From the NCBI RefSeq assembly GCF_001635455.1, contig NZ_LWEH01000091.1:1-64000 (forward strand): a stretch of 64,000 nucleotides of DNA. Direction: 5' to 3'. Below, one piece after another: positions 46,992 through 55,334 of the stretch. Below the pieces are notes generated by a model, which worked only from the letters and a program-made list of their open reading frames with translations, was not told where the DNA came from and did no database searches. The translations under genes were made by a program, and so were the position numbers. The DNA comes from Vibrio sp. HI00D65. Its GTDB lineage: Bacteria; Pseudomonadota; Gammaproteobacteria; Enterobacterales; Vibrionaceae. Numbering within the stretch: position 1 is the stretch's first letter; each line of letters opens with the position of its first letter.

Positions 46992-48734
46992 ATGACTTGT
47001 ACTAAATTTAAATTAACAACAGTTGCATCCCTTGTTCTAGCTGCAACTAATGCCAACGCTGCGCTCTATAAGGTAGTTGAAGTAACGCCTTCGATTACCG
47101 GTGCATCTGAAATCTTCGGTGTAGCAATCCAGCCTGGCAGTGCTACCGACGGAATGAATGACCTTGCACTAGGATGTTTTGACTCAGCGGCAACAAACTG
47201 TGCTGACACCACATTCAAACTTGCTGGTGAAACTCGCAATACGCTTGAAGCGGTAAGCTATCGCGAAGAAGTGCCGTTTGCTATGGATGCTCCGTTCCAA
47301 TACATTCAAGAAAGTGACGACTTTAAAAACTACTGTTACCGAGAGCTTAGATACTCAACTTGTGACAGCTGGGCTGAAAAGCGTTGGGCAACTTGGAGTA
47401 AGGAAAGAAATGATCTTACTCATGTTAATGCCAAAGCCTTTGTCGAAGATGGAATTGTAGATGATAAGCCCACATTTATAACATTTGAGAGTCGTAATAC
47501 TGCTATAAACTCTTTAGATAATGATGCTAAACCATTAGGTATTAAGTCGGAAGGTGCTATCCGTAACAATGCACTTTATACTGAAGGTGTTGCACCAGAT
47601 GGCACTTCTGAAACGCGTGCATGGAGAGCGATCAAGGCGAGTAACGGCACTGTTTACAACGTAGGTAGTGTATCTGTAGAAGGTCCCGACACTGATACTT
47701 CAGATACGACGTTTAGCTCAAAAGCTGCGATTTGGGACGGTACTACAACAAAAGAAATCGATTGGATTCGAAGTGGTAATGCTCAGCAGGGGGATTATTT
47801 TGCCCAAGGAAGTATGCGTTCAATAGTTGAATCAGGTTCTCGATTTTACGGTGTTGGCTATAATACAGCCGATGGTAGTGGTGACCTACAAGACATGAAT
47901 GCCAGTGTTTTTGTGAGTGATTCGTTAGCTCTAACAAGTGCGACATGGACAACTAAGCAGGTTAGTGGCGCAGAAGCTAAGTCAGGCTCGTCTCGCGATG
48001 ATGCGAGATACAGTAACTCCGTTGCGACTGATATTAACGACAACTTGTTCGCAGTTGGTTATGCCAAACGCAATGGTTACGTGCCAGAAAAAGGCAGTGC
48101 AGGTAATAAGATCTTTGTTGTTGAAAATGCTGCATCTCCTAAAGCGGAGTTTTTAACTGGTGGTATCTTCTTTGAAGGTTCTAGTGGTGAAGCTAAAGCG
48201 GTAAATAACTACAATGAATTTGTAGGCCAGATCGATGCTGAAACGACTCGTGAAGTTGATGGTAGTGAACGTAGACATCGTGGTTTTATCTATCCGTATA
48301 ATGCGATTGGTACAGACACATCAAGAGTTGCTCTGTTTGATGGCAAAGCTTGGTGGCTAGATGATCTGACCAATGATGGTGATGCCTCTGGTGAAAACAA
48401 CAAGTTTAGAATCATTGACGCAACGGACATCAACGATGCTGGTGTAATCTCAGCGACTGCGATCAAGTGTATGATCGACACCAATGGAGATGGTAGAGGA
48501 GACAAGGAACAAGCGTTCGATTCAACGTCTCACAACTCATATTGTGGTGGCGCGTCATCTAATGCAGTAGAAGAGGTGGTAGCGGTTAAGCTTGTACCTA
48601 TTGCTGGTGCAACTAAAGCTGATATTCAAACTCGTAGTGCCGACTCAGATAAGGTTGACCGTCAAGGTGGTAGCCTAGGTTGGTTAACTTTGACCGTACT
48701 TGGTCTGTTAGGGTTCCGTAGAAAATTTGAATAA
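46992..48734 (+). CDS. DUF3466 family secreted protein with GlyGly-CTERM anchor
   Basis: A 580-residue exported protein. The signal peptide covers residues 1 to about 23 (TVASLVLAATNANA). The body has repeated beta segments typical of DUF3466. The C-terminus GGSLGWLTLTVLGLLGFRRK is a GlyGly-CTERM sorting signal: Gly-rich motif, hydrophobic helix, then basic tail. In vibrios this is processed by rhombosortase, and substrates are exported by type II secretion and held on the cell surface. It starts 9 bases after uup, so it is likely cotranscribed. Function of the body is unknown. Confidence 0.85.
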   Translation: MTCTKFKLTTVASLVLAATNANAALYKVVEVTPSITGASEIFGVAIQPGSATDGMNDLALGCFDSAATNCADTTFKLAGETRNTLEAVSYREEVPFAMDAPFQYIQESDDFKNYCYRELRYSTCDSWAEKRWATWSKERNDLTHVNAKAFVEDGIVDDKPTFITFESRNTAINSLDNDAKPLGIKSEGAIRNNALYTEGVAPDGTSETRAWRAIKASNGTVYNVGSVSVEGPDTDTSDTTFSSKAAIWDGTTTKEIDWIRSGNAQQGDYFAQGSMRSIVESGSRFYGVGYNTADGSGDLQDMNASVFVSDSLALTSATWTTKQVSGAEAKSGSSRDDARYSNSVATDINDNLFAVGYAKRNGYVPEKGSAGNKIFVVENAASPKAEFLTGGIFFEGSSGEAKAVNNYNEFVGQIDAETTREVDGSERRHRGFIYPYNAIGTDTSRVALFDGKAWWLDDLTNDGDASGENNKFRIIDATDINDAGVISATAIKCMIDTNGDGRGDKEQAFDSTSHNSYCGGASSNAVEEVVAVKLVPIAGATKADIQTRSADSDKVDRQGGSLGWLTLTVLGLLGFRRKFE

Positions 48735-48746
48735 TTTTTTCTCTTG

Positions 48747-48782
48747 AGCCCGAGTTCACAATTCTGAACTCGGGCTTTTTTT
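48747..48782 (+). terminator. Terminator after the DUF3466 gene
   Basis: Perfect 12-bp stem AGCCCGAGTTCA / TGAACTCGGGCT with a CAATTC loop and seven T. Confidence 0.95.
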
Positions 48783-48897
48783 CGCCTTGAGAAAATTGAT
48801 AACTTGGTCAATTCTTAAGTTTGGAGTCACAAAAACTCCGCAAAGTTGTAATCATTGTATGTTAGAAAAATCGAAATACCCGTATGAGGACTGCACT

Positions 48898-49071
48898 ATG
48901 AAGAGACAAAAGCGTGATCGACTAGAACGAGCACAATCTCAAGGCTATAAAGCTGGTTTAAATGGTAGGTCACAAGAAGCTTGCCCATACAGCCAAATGG
49001 ATTCTCGGTCTTATTGGTTAGGTGGCTGGCGAGATGCCAGAGATGATAAACAAGCAGGTCTCTACAAGTAG
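48898..49071 (+). CDS. rmf: Ribosome modulation factor
   Basis: A 57-residue basic protein with the RMF sequence pattern MKRQKRDRLERAQSQGYKAG and SYWLGGWRDARDD. RMF binds the 30S subunit and dimerises ribosomes into inactive 100S particles in stationary phase. I chose the ATG at 48898; it has GAGGA upstream and gives a length near E. coli RMF (55), while the longer frame adds 37 unrelated residues. It is next to fabA as in E. coli. Confidence 0.94.
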   Translation: MKRQKRDRLERAQSQGYKAGLNGRSQEACPYSQMDSRSYWLGGWRDARDDKQAGLYK

Positions 49072-49241
49072 ATAGAGCGTAACGAATTCAAGATCAGGGC
49101 TTCATTGTTTTAAATGCAATGGGGCCTTGTTAGTTTTAGGGTAAGGTAAAGTTTGCAACTGCAGAGAGCAATGTTTCTATGGTATTGAAGTATCATTCAA
49201 TGCTGGTGGATTTGGCATATTCGTATTTTAAAAATTGGTAT

Positions 49242-49259
49242 TGATGCACTATAACTAAA
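49242..49259. repeat. 18-bp intergenic repeat, copy 1
   Basis: TGATGCACTATAACTAAA, between rmf and fabA. An identical copy lies at 52970-52987. Flanks differ. Function unknown. Confidence 0.6.
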
Positions 49260-49274
49260 CATCTCGAAGACAAA

Positions 49275-49303
49275 AATAAAGCAGCCAATGGCTGCTTTAT
49301 TTC
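49275..49303. terminator. Bidirectional terminator (rmf / fabA)
   Basis: 13-bp perfect stem AAATAAAGCAGCC / GGCTGCTTTATTT with an AAT loop between convergent genes. Confidence 0.9.
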
Positions 49304-49318
49304 AATCTAGCTATTCAA

Positions 49319-49834
49319 TCAGAATGCTGACGTATCTTGGAAAAGGCCAACTTTCAAATCTTTAGCAACATAGATCTCTTTGCCGTCAACAAGTACACGG
49401 CCGTCTGCAAGGCCCATAACTAGACGACGGTTAACAACGCGCTTCATGTGGATCTCGTATGTTACTTTTTTCGCTGTAGGTAGGATTTGACCAGTAAATT
49501 TAACTTCACCAACACCTAGAGCACGGCCTTTACCTTCTCCGCCAACCCAACCAAGGTAGAAACCAACCAGTTGCCACATAGCGTCTAGACCTAGGCACCC
49601 TGGCATTACAGGGTCACCAGGGAAGTGACAATCAAAGAACCATAGGTCAGGAGTAATATCGAGCTCAGCAAGAACCAAACCTTTACCGAAATCACCTTCA
49701 GTCTCAGACATTTTAGTGATGCGGTCCATCATCAACATGTTTGGTGCTGGTAGTTGAGGACCTTGTGGCCATAGTTCGCCTTGGCTTGAGGCTAGAAGCT
49801 CTTCGCGAGTGTAAGAATCACGTTTGTTTTGCAT
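49319..49834 (-). CDS. fabA: 3-hydroxydecanoyl-ACP dehydratase/isomerase FabA
   Basis: A 171-residue hotdog-fold enzyme that dehydrates 3-hydroxydecanoyl-ACP and isomerises the product, starting unsaturated fatty acid synthesis. The active-site histidine lies in [21 protein letters not shown] and the acidic partner in the same segment. The C-terminus [11 protein letters not shown] equals the E. coli one. The ATG at 49834 is chosen over an in-frame TTG two codons upstream. rmf, fabA, the Lon-like gene and matP keep the E. coli order. Confidence 0.96.
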   Translation of the reverse strand: MQNKRDSYTREELLASSQGELWPQGPQLPAPNMLMMDRITKMSETEGDFGKGLVLAELDITPDLWFFDCHFPGDPVMPGCLGLDAMWQLVGFYLGWVGGEGKGRALGVGEVKFTGQILPTAKKVTYEIHMKRVVNRRLVMGLADGRVLVDGKEIYVAKDLKVGLFQDTSAF

Positions 49835-49904
49835 TATCAATTACTCCGATTTTTGATAGGTGCATCTTAGTGAACAGGTGTACGCTAAACAAGTCCGATC
49901 AGTA

Positions 49905-51557
49905 CTAGACAAACCAGTTTTTGATGCGTCCCACAATTCCCAATGGGTGCTCATGTCTTTCAAAGTTTTCAATACGTTCCGCGATTTTGCTAAGAACGCT
50001 TTCTTCTTCATCGTCTCTAAATGGTTTGTTCATAATTAGAGGAATAGCTTCGTCTACATTTGATACAGACCAGATGTGAAATTCTTCGTTTTTGATGCTT
50101 TCGATAAGGTTTGGTTTAAGAGCAAGATGCCTTAGATTCGATTTCGGCAGAATGACGCCTTGTTTTCCAGTGAGTCCTTGGTGCTTACAAACATGGTAGA
50201 AGCCTTCGATTTTTTCATTAAGGCCACCAACGGCTTGTACACGACCAAACTGGTCGACAGCGCCTGTTACAGCAATCTGTTGGTCGATAGGGTACTCAGA
50301 CAGTGCGCTTACTAGAGAGCAAAGCTCTGCGAGAGAAGCGCTGTCGCCATCCACCTCACAATACGACTGTTCAAACACGACTGATGCAGCGTATGGTAAT
50401 GGATCTTCAAGGTTTAATGCACTGCTAACAAATGCCTGCATGATCATCATGCCTTTTGCATGTAGGTTACCACCAAGCTCTGCTTTACGTTCAACATCGG
50501 AAATGTCGCCATCACCAAAGTGAATAACGCATGAAATACGTGCAGGTTCACCATAAGAGATTGGGTGACCCGGCACCTCGATGACGGTGAGGCCATTTAC
50601 CTGGCCAACTTGTTCACCTTCGGTTTCAATGATGACTTGGCCATCACGAATGTCATCTAGAGCGCGCTCTGGAAGGTATGATTCTCGATTGTATTTGTGT
50701 TGTTGAGCTTGTTGGATATGCTGAATATCAATTTCACCGTTGTTGGCTTCAACCAGTGCTTCGCTCAGCAATGCGTTGTGCCAAATTGGACACAGTGGAA
50801 TGTAACTTTGATCTTCCGTTTCTCGTGCCCCAGCGGTCAAAATAGCCGTTAACGCGTTTTGTGTAATGTTTGGTAGATCATAACGTTGCAAGAGCCACTT
50901 AAGATAGCCAAGGTATGGAATCAAAGTTTCTTCAGATAGCTTGATGTCTTGTTCAATTTCACTGAAAAGACAAAAACCAGTATGTATATCGCTATCTAAG
51001 TAATCAAGATCACCGAGTTGCGATCTGTCTCCAACTACAACCAATTTAATATTGTATGTAAGAGGAAGCGTTGGTGATTGATTCAAGTGTTCAGGGTTAC
51101 TGCTGATTGGCTCCACAGCTTCACCAAGCAGTGCTGACTTTAATAGCAACCAGCTTCCTGGATTAGCAAGAATCAAGTTGGCTGACACGATCAGATACCC
51201 ATTGTTCGCTCTAGCGAGTAAACCGGGCTTGGTAGCAACAACTTTGCCATCACGTGATTGAACTTGATCAAACAGAGAGGTTGCATTCAAAGATTCGGTT
51301 TTGATAACCGGCTTTGTATCGTCATCTAATTCAGCAACTAAAGATTCAACGATTATTTGGCGATAGATCGAGTTGTCCGGGGAATTCACCAATAACACAC
51401 GTGAAAGGTTAGATAAACGGATAAAGCGAGTTAACGCTTCTCTGAATCGGTGTTGAATAACTGAGAATGGGAGAGGCGAGATGTCATGGAATTGCTCTAA
51501 TTGAGTGTTATATTCGTCGTACTGAGGCGTAACATGTCGCCAATCTACTTGAGTCAT
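49905..51557 (-). CDS. Lon-family protease with degenerate ATPase region (YcbZ type)
   Basis: A 550-residue homologue of E. coli YcbZ (LonH). The C-terminal Lon protease domain is intact: catalytic serine in EVDGDSASLAELC and catalytic lysine in VGGLNEKIEGF. The N-terminal AAA-like region does not show a recognisable GxxGxGKT P-loop; the expected position reads VLLVNSPDNSIYRQ. So it may act without ATP hydrolysis or on unfolded substrates. It is divergent from matP and follows the E. coli order fabA-ycbZ-matP. 70 bases separate it from fabA. Confidence 0.88.
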   Translation of the reverse strand: MTQVDWRHVTPQYDEYNTQLEQFHDISPLPFSVIQHRFREALTRFIRLSNLSRVLLVNSPDNSIYRQIIVESLVAELDDDTKPVIKTESLNATSLFDQVQSRDGKVVATKPGLLARANNGYLIVSANLILANPGSWLLLKSALLGEAVEPISSNPEHLNQSPTLPLTYNIKLVVVGDRSQLGDLDYLDSDIHTGFCLFSEIEQDIKLSEETLIPYLGYLKWLLQRYDLPNITQNALTAILTAGARETEDQSYIPLCPIWHNALLSEALVEANNGEIDIQHIQQAQQHKYNRESYLPERALDDIRDGQVIIETEGEQVGQVNGLTVIEVPGHPISYGEPARISCVIHFGDGDISDVERKAELGGNLHAKGMMIMQAFVSSALNLEDPLPYAASVVFEQSYCEVDGDSASLAELCSLVSALSEYPIDQQIAVTGAVDQFGRVQAVGGLNEKIEGFYHVCKHQGLTGKQGVILPKSNLRHLALKPNLIESIKNEEFHIWSVSNVDEAIPLIMNKPFRDDEEESVLSKIAERIENFERHEHPLGIVGRIKNWFV

Positions 51558-51709
51558 TTAGGTTTCTGATTAGGATAACAAGGTAGGGAGTATATAGAAA
51601 AACTGATCTCGGTTGTAGCTCTATATCGACGCGATCAATCACAGAGTGAATATAAGTATGATTTTGGTCTATTCTTTCAAGACAATAATTGTTAAATAGT
51701 CCATTTTGG

Positions 51710-51722
51710 GTTACGCTGTCAC
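51710..51722. promoter_or_regulatory. matS-like site upstream of matP
   Basis: GTTACGCTGTCAC matches the MatP target GTGACRNYGTCAC at every position except the third base. It lies 24 bases before the matP ATG, in or near its promoter. Confidence 0.5.
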
Positions 51723-51746
51723 TAGAATTAACACGCGAGATTAGAC

Positions 51747-52202
51747 ATGAAATATCAGCAACTTGAAAACTTGGAATGTGGTTGGAAATGGAACTATCTG
51801 GTCAAAAAATGGAAAGAAGGCGAATCGATCACCTGTCATATTGATTCAAGTGAAGCTGAGGTTGCGATACAAGCGCTGTTAAAGCTTGAGCATCAACCAA
51901 CTGGCGTACTTAAATGGATCTCCGAAAACATGTCTCCAGAGCTTGATAACAAGCTGAAGCAAGCGATCAGAGCGAAGCGCAAACGCCATTTTAACGCTGA
52001 GCAAGTTCATACCAAAAAGAAATCGATCGACCTCGATTATCGCGTCTGGGAAAAGCTATCCCAAAGAGCGAATGAGTTGGGCTGCACCTTGTCTGACGCC
52101 ATCGAATACCTGGTAAGTGAAGCATCTCGCAGCGAACAGGCGAGTAAAACGGTAACGAGTCTTAAAGAAGATTTAAGCAAGCTTCTTTCTGACGATAAGT
52201 AA
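51747..52202 (+). CDS. matP: Macrodomain Ter protein MatP
   Basis: A 151-residue DNA-binding protein that organises the replication terminus by binding matS sites. N-terminal LENLECGWKWNYLVKKWKEG and the ribbon-helix-helix C-terminal part KKSIDLDYRVWEKLSQRANELG match E. coli MatP, including the coiled-coil tail. It is divergent from the Lon-like gene, as in E. coli. Its presence suggests that this segment belongs to a chromosome rather than a plasmid, but does not prove closeness to the terminus. Confidence 0.94.
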   Translation: MKYQQLENLECGWKWNYLVKKWKEGESITCHIDSSEAEVAIQALLKLEHQPTGVLKWISENMSPELDNKLKQAIRAKRKRHFNAEQVHTKKKSIDLDYRVWEKLSQRANELGCTLSDAIEYLVSEASRSEQASKTVTSLKEDLSKLLSDDK

Positions 52203-52225
52203 CCATCAATATTTGTGGTGACGTT

Positions 52226-52534
52226 ATGATGTATGTAATCTTAATTGGTGCAGTGTTGATATTTTGGCTGGTTGCTGTTGATAGGCCAGTGCTAAAAATA
52301 AAATTCAATGATGGGGCTATTGAGCAAGTCAAAGGTCATCTACCACCGAGTTTCAAACACAACCTTCAAGAGATTGGCCACAATAATGCGTTTAAAGGTG
52401 AACTGAAAGTATATGCGAAACGCTCTGGTTACAATCTGAAGTTCACTAAGGATGTACCAAAGAATGTTCAACAGAGAATTCGTAATGTGTTCCCGCATAA
52501 CGGCTTTAAATCGAAAGGCTCAAAGAAAGCGTAA
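52226..52534 (+). CDS. DUF3634 family small membrane-anchored protein
   Basis: A 102-residue protein. One N-terminal membrane helix (VILIGAVLIFWLVAV, residues about 4-18) is followed by a basic soluble domain with the pattern VLKIKFNDGAIEQVKGHLPP, typical of DUF3634. Function unknown. It starts 24 bases after matP in the same direction, so it may be read from the matP transcript. Two ATG codons are adjacent at the start. Confidence 0.78.
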   Translation: MMYVILIGAVLIFWLVAVDRPVLKIKFNDGAIEQVKGHLPPSFKHNLQEIGHNNAFKGELKVYAKRSGYNLKFTKDVPKNVQQRIRNVFPHNGFKSKGSKKA

Positions 52535-52603
52535 TCTCTGGTAATTACGTGTTGTCTAATACAACACCATACTAAGTTAGTCCTAAACACCTCTCTATCG
52601 TCT

Positions 52604-52643
52604 TCATACTGTTTTCAATTTTTACGAATAGAGAACAGTATGA
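52604..52643 (+). promoter_or_regulatory. Inverted repeat covering the start codon of the TolA-like gene
   Basis: TCATACTGTT (52604-52613) pairs perfectly with AACAGTATGA (52634-52643) across 20 bases. The right arm holds the ATG at 52640, and GAGAA just before it is the likely ribosome site, so the folded mRNA would hide the start. Confidence 0.55.
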
Positions 52644-52951
52644 GATATCTATTACTTTTATTGTGTTGTTTGCCACTAATAGCATTTTCAGATGACTCTT
52701 TGATTAATCCAGTCGCAAAAAAGATCAAAACCAGCGTTCTTAAAGGTCTCAACCAGAGTCATATTGAGCTAGAAGGGTATTGTGATCTTATGATTGAGAT
52801 GAAGCACGCTAAAGGTTATGCACGAATCAAAAAGGTTAAAACATCTGGAGATAGCAAAATCTGTAAAGCGGCTAAAAAGCACTTGCCGAAGTGTAAAAAG
52901 TTTAAGTACAGCTTTCCTGAGAAATATATTCGTCTCCACATATCAGAATAA
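52640..52951 (+). CDS. Secreted TolA-domain-III-like small protein
   Basis: A 103-residue protein with a signal peptide (MRYLLLLLCCLPLIAFSDD; cleavage near residue 17). The mature part, GYCDLMIEMKHAKGYARIKKV, then SGDSKICKAAKKHL and a final strand, follows the TolA C-terminal domain pattern in which C-x-V-x-I-x-L leads to a GD-x-x-x-C-x-A-A helix. The two cysteines correspond to the TolA disulfide. It lacks the membrane anchor and long helical stalk of TolA, so a free periplasmic domain is predicted. Remote similarity judged by eye. A start-codon hairpin may control it. Confidence 0.6.
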   Translation: MRYLLLLLCCLPLIAFSDDSLINPVAKKIKTSVLKGLNQSHIELEGYCDLMIEMKHAKGYARIKKVKTSGDSKICKAAKKHLPKCKKFKYSFPEKYIRLHISE

Positions 52952-52969
52952 CCACCACCTGATGCACTA

Positions 52970-52987
52970 TAACTAAATGATTATAAT
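52970..52987. repeat. 18-bp intergenic repeat, copy 2
   Basis: TGATGCACTATAACTAAA, identical to 49242-49259, just after the TolA-like gene. Confidence 0.6.
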
Positions 52988-53094
52988 TTTAATGAAACAA
53001 TTTCGTGAACCAATCTCTAATTTCTATTAATATTTAGCTCACTTATAGAGTCGGCATAGGCTGCCAAGAAGATTAGGGCAAAGGAAAGTCTCGG

Positions 53095-54315
53095 TTGTTG
53101 CTAGCAAATAAAAATTACCCCCCAGAAGTCATAGAGATCTCTAGAAAAGTTTCAATTAACGTTGAGACTCGTTTTACTAAGTGGTTAATATCTGAAAAGT
53201 ATAAACTTGACCAATCCACGGTCGACACGCTACTTAGCTTAGAAAATAGATACTGCGAGAGCGTCATCTTTAATGAGGCAGACCGAATCTCACATAATCA
53301 ACGTATTCTTTTGCGTTGTGAACAAGATAGAGTCAATGCCAAACGTGAGAAGGTAGCGGCCAAACAACAAACACTTCGTTATGTTATTGACGATGTGAGT
53401 GACGCGGCTTCAGCGCTCATGTTAGAGAAGCTTCAAAGTACACTGATAAGCCCTCTGCTCACACAATTGCCGGATTACAATCAGTTTGCGAGTGCGGCGT
53501 ATTCTCCATCTTTGAACTTTTCCAAGTTACACAAAATTTCATCAGAGAGTCGGGGACTTAGCTCGAGTCTTGTTGAGTTTGTTTCCAATCGTGAGTTTAC
53601 AGAGAAGTACGGCAAGAAATCGAAAATAATACTCGATCCTAAAGTTGCAGCAAGGCAAATTGGTATAGAGAACTGTCGGTTGTTGTTTCCATTATTGATG
53701 AGCCAACAGCTGATCAAGTGGAACGACGGCAATATCAAGCATATTGTACCCAAGGTTTGGCAACACTTGGTGGTGGCTTCAAATGCTACGCGTATAAGGC
53801 TACAAGAAACGTCCGTTAAAGATACGAACGTTGGTATCCTTCTTGGGGTTTTGAGAGTGTTACCTTTGTTTTTGATTTGTAATCACTTTTCTTCAACTTT
53901 CGAAGATGCCTTGGTGAAAACTATGCTCGGTTATCGAGATGCTAGTGACAGGCATGAAGAATATTACGCTTGTGCTGAAGTCATCCCAAATACTCAGTTT
54001 CTGGAGTCTATGGTAGAGCAACTTGAGCTGAAACTGCTTCAGAACCTCGTCGAATTCATTGATTGGAGTCTTGGAAACCAATTTATAAAGAGAGCGTTGT
54101 TAGAGGAAGTGAACGATATTCCAGTGTTAAAAAGAACCCTCTACGGAGCAGCACTGGCTCAAGGAAGAAAGTTCTCAATTTTTGAAGCATTGAGCAATAG
54201 TGATTTCTTTAATATTAAGCACAGACCTTATTGGTTCTGGAATGTTCAAATGTCAGCAACGACGATTGAGCAAATGCAGAATAGGGTACCAGGTAAAATC
54301 ACCGACAAGATGTAA
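53095..54315 (+). CDS. Degenerate HDOD-domain protein
   Basis: A 406-residue cytoplasmic protein. The middle (about residues 170-280) matches the HDOD helical pattern: AARQIGIENCRLLFPLLMSQQL, then VWQHLVVASNATRI, then VGILLGVLRVLPLFLI where active HD proteins have GLLHDLGK. The metal ligands are missing, as usual for HDOD proteins, which act as signalling scaffolds. The N-terminal 120 residues are charged and helical. The start is TTG with AAGGAA 8 bases upstream; no better ATG is in frame nearby. Its own terminator follows. Partner unknown. Confidence 0.72.
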   Translation: MLLANKNYPPEVIEISRKVSINVETRFTKWLISEKYKLDQSTVDTLLSLENRYCESVIFNEADRISHNQRILLRCEQDRVNAKREKVAAKQQTLRYVIDDVSDAASALMLEKLQSTLISPLLTQLPDYNQFASAAYSPSLNFSKLHKISSESRGLSSSLVEFVSNREFTEKYGKKSKIILDPKVAARQIGIENCRLLFPLLMSQQLIKWNDGNIKHIVPKVWQHLVVASNATRIRLQETSVKDTNVGILLGVLRVLPLFLICNHFSSTFEDALVKTMLGYRDASDRHEEYYACAEVIPNTQFLESMVEQLELKLLQNLVEFIDWSLGNQFIKRALLEEVNDIPVLKRTLYGAALAQGRKFSIFEALSNSDFFNIKHRPYWFWNVQMSATTIEQMQNRVPGKITDKM

Positions 54316-54317
54316 TG

Positions 54318-54347
54318 AAAGAGCCACAATTGATGTGGCTCTTTTTC
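54318..54347 (+). terminator. Terminator of the HDOD gene
   Basis: Perfect 11-bp stem AAAGAGCCACA / TGTGGCTCTTT, loop ATTGA, then a T-rich tract. Confidence 0.9.
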
Positions 54348-54407
54348 TTTTAGCTACACTGTCACCTTTGTGGTAATGACAATCCGAGGAATTATCATAG
54401 GTAGGTT

Positions 54408-55010
54408 TTAACAAACGACTTCAAAGGTGAATGAGTCCTGTTTGGCTATTGCTTGTTTGACTGGAATACCTAAACGTTGGCATGTCATTAGCAGTTTAAG
54501 CTTTCTATCCGCCGGAGCGTGCTCTGAGAGAATGACTGAAGTCAGGCACTGCTTGTTAAGAAACAATTTATTGCCTTTAAGCTCTTCGTTAGGCAGCACC
54601 CAGCGATATTCTCGTTCATAGCGCCAATTGGAGTGCTTTACCTTAAAGAGTTCGGTACCTAAGCGTAATGGCGGTAAATTCTCTAACAAGGGTAAACAAA
54701 TATTGTTTGGATGGTTTTCATATTGGACCGCGAAGCAGTTTAGGTTTGCGTCACCCTCATAAAAGTTCAGGTCATATTCAATACACATACCTTTGAAGTT
54801 ATCACCATACTGAGACCACAGTATTGGGTGATCGCTGGACTGTGAGAAACACATCACCTTAAAATCATTTTGAAGGCATTGGCTGAAGATGTGGTTAGAA
54901 TCAAAAGGGTTATTAAAAGATTTAGCGTAATCAAACCACAAGGAACACTCGGATATAGATTGTATATTTCTATCATGGAGCGATCTGAACTTATAAAGTT
55001 TAGGCAACAT
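54408..55010 (-). CDS. DUF2971 domain protein
   Basis: A 200-residue protein of the DUF2971 family, recognised by LYKFRSLHDRNIQSISECSLWF at the start, the central HPILWSQYGDNFKGMCIEY, and a YEREYRWVL motif near the end. Members occur in genomic islands and often near defence or toxin genes; function is unknown. I chose the ATG at 55010, which has TAGGTG about six bases upstream; the GTG at 55019 overlaps that site. It stands alone, convergent with the HDOD gene. Confidence 0.78.
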   Translation of the reverse strand: MLPKLYKFRSLHDRNIQSISECSLWFDYAKSFNNPFDSNHIFSQCLQNDFKVMCFSQSSDHPILWSQYGDNFKGMCIEYDLNFYEGDANLNCFAVQYENHPNNICLPLLENLPPLRLGTELFKVKHSNWRYEREYRWVLPNEELKGNKLFLNKQCLTSVILSEHAPADRKLKLLMTCQRLGIPVKQAIAKQDSFTFEVVC

Positions 55011-55334
55011 ATCAAACACCTAGTTTACAACATTGTCTGATGTTAACACTTTAATTGGTAATGCAACTCCAAATGCACAGCATTTGATTGCTTAATCAAC
55101 TTATTTTTAATCATAACTGTTTGATAGATCATAATTTAAACACGAAATAGTGGCCTGTTTAGGTGGTTTATTTTGCCATACGTCGCCCTTAAGATTTCCA
55201 GAATAACGTTAAACAAGATACAACGTAACGTTTGAGTTTGTTAAATCATGACAAAGGACTTAAAACCGGTAGTAAAGCTTGCTTTGAATAGCGAAGCTTT
55301 ACTCAAATGGGCTAATAACGGTTATTTGAAGGGA
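55011..55334. other. 324-bp gene-free spacer with an inverted repeat
   Basis: AT-rich. AGTAAAGCTT (55271-55280) and AAGCTTTACT (55294-55303) form a 10-bp stem that could end transcription of the broken porin-like gene. The rest shows no recognised feature. Confidence 0.5.

Noticed and set aside
52549..52567. Stem GTGTTG / CAACAC after DUF3634 as a terminator
   Set aside because: Six-bp stem with no T-tract.
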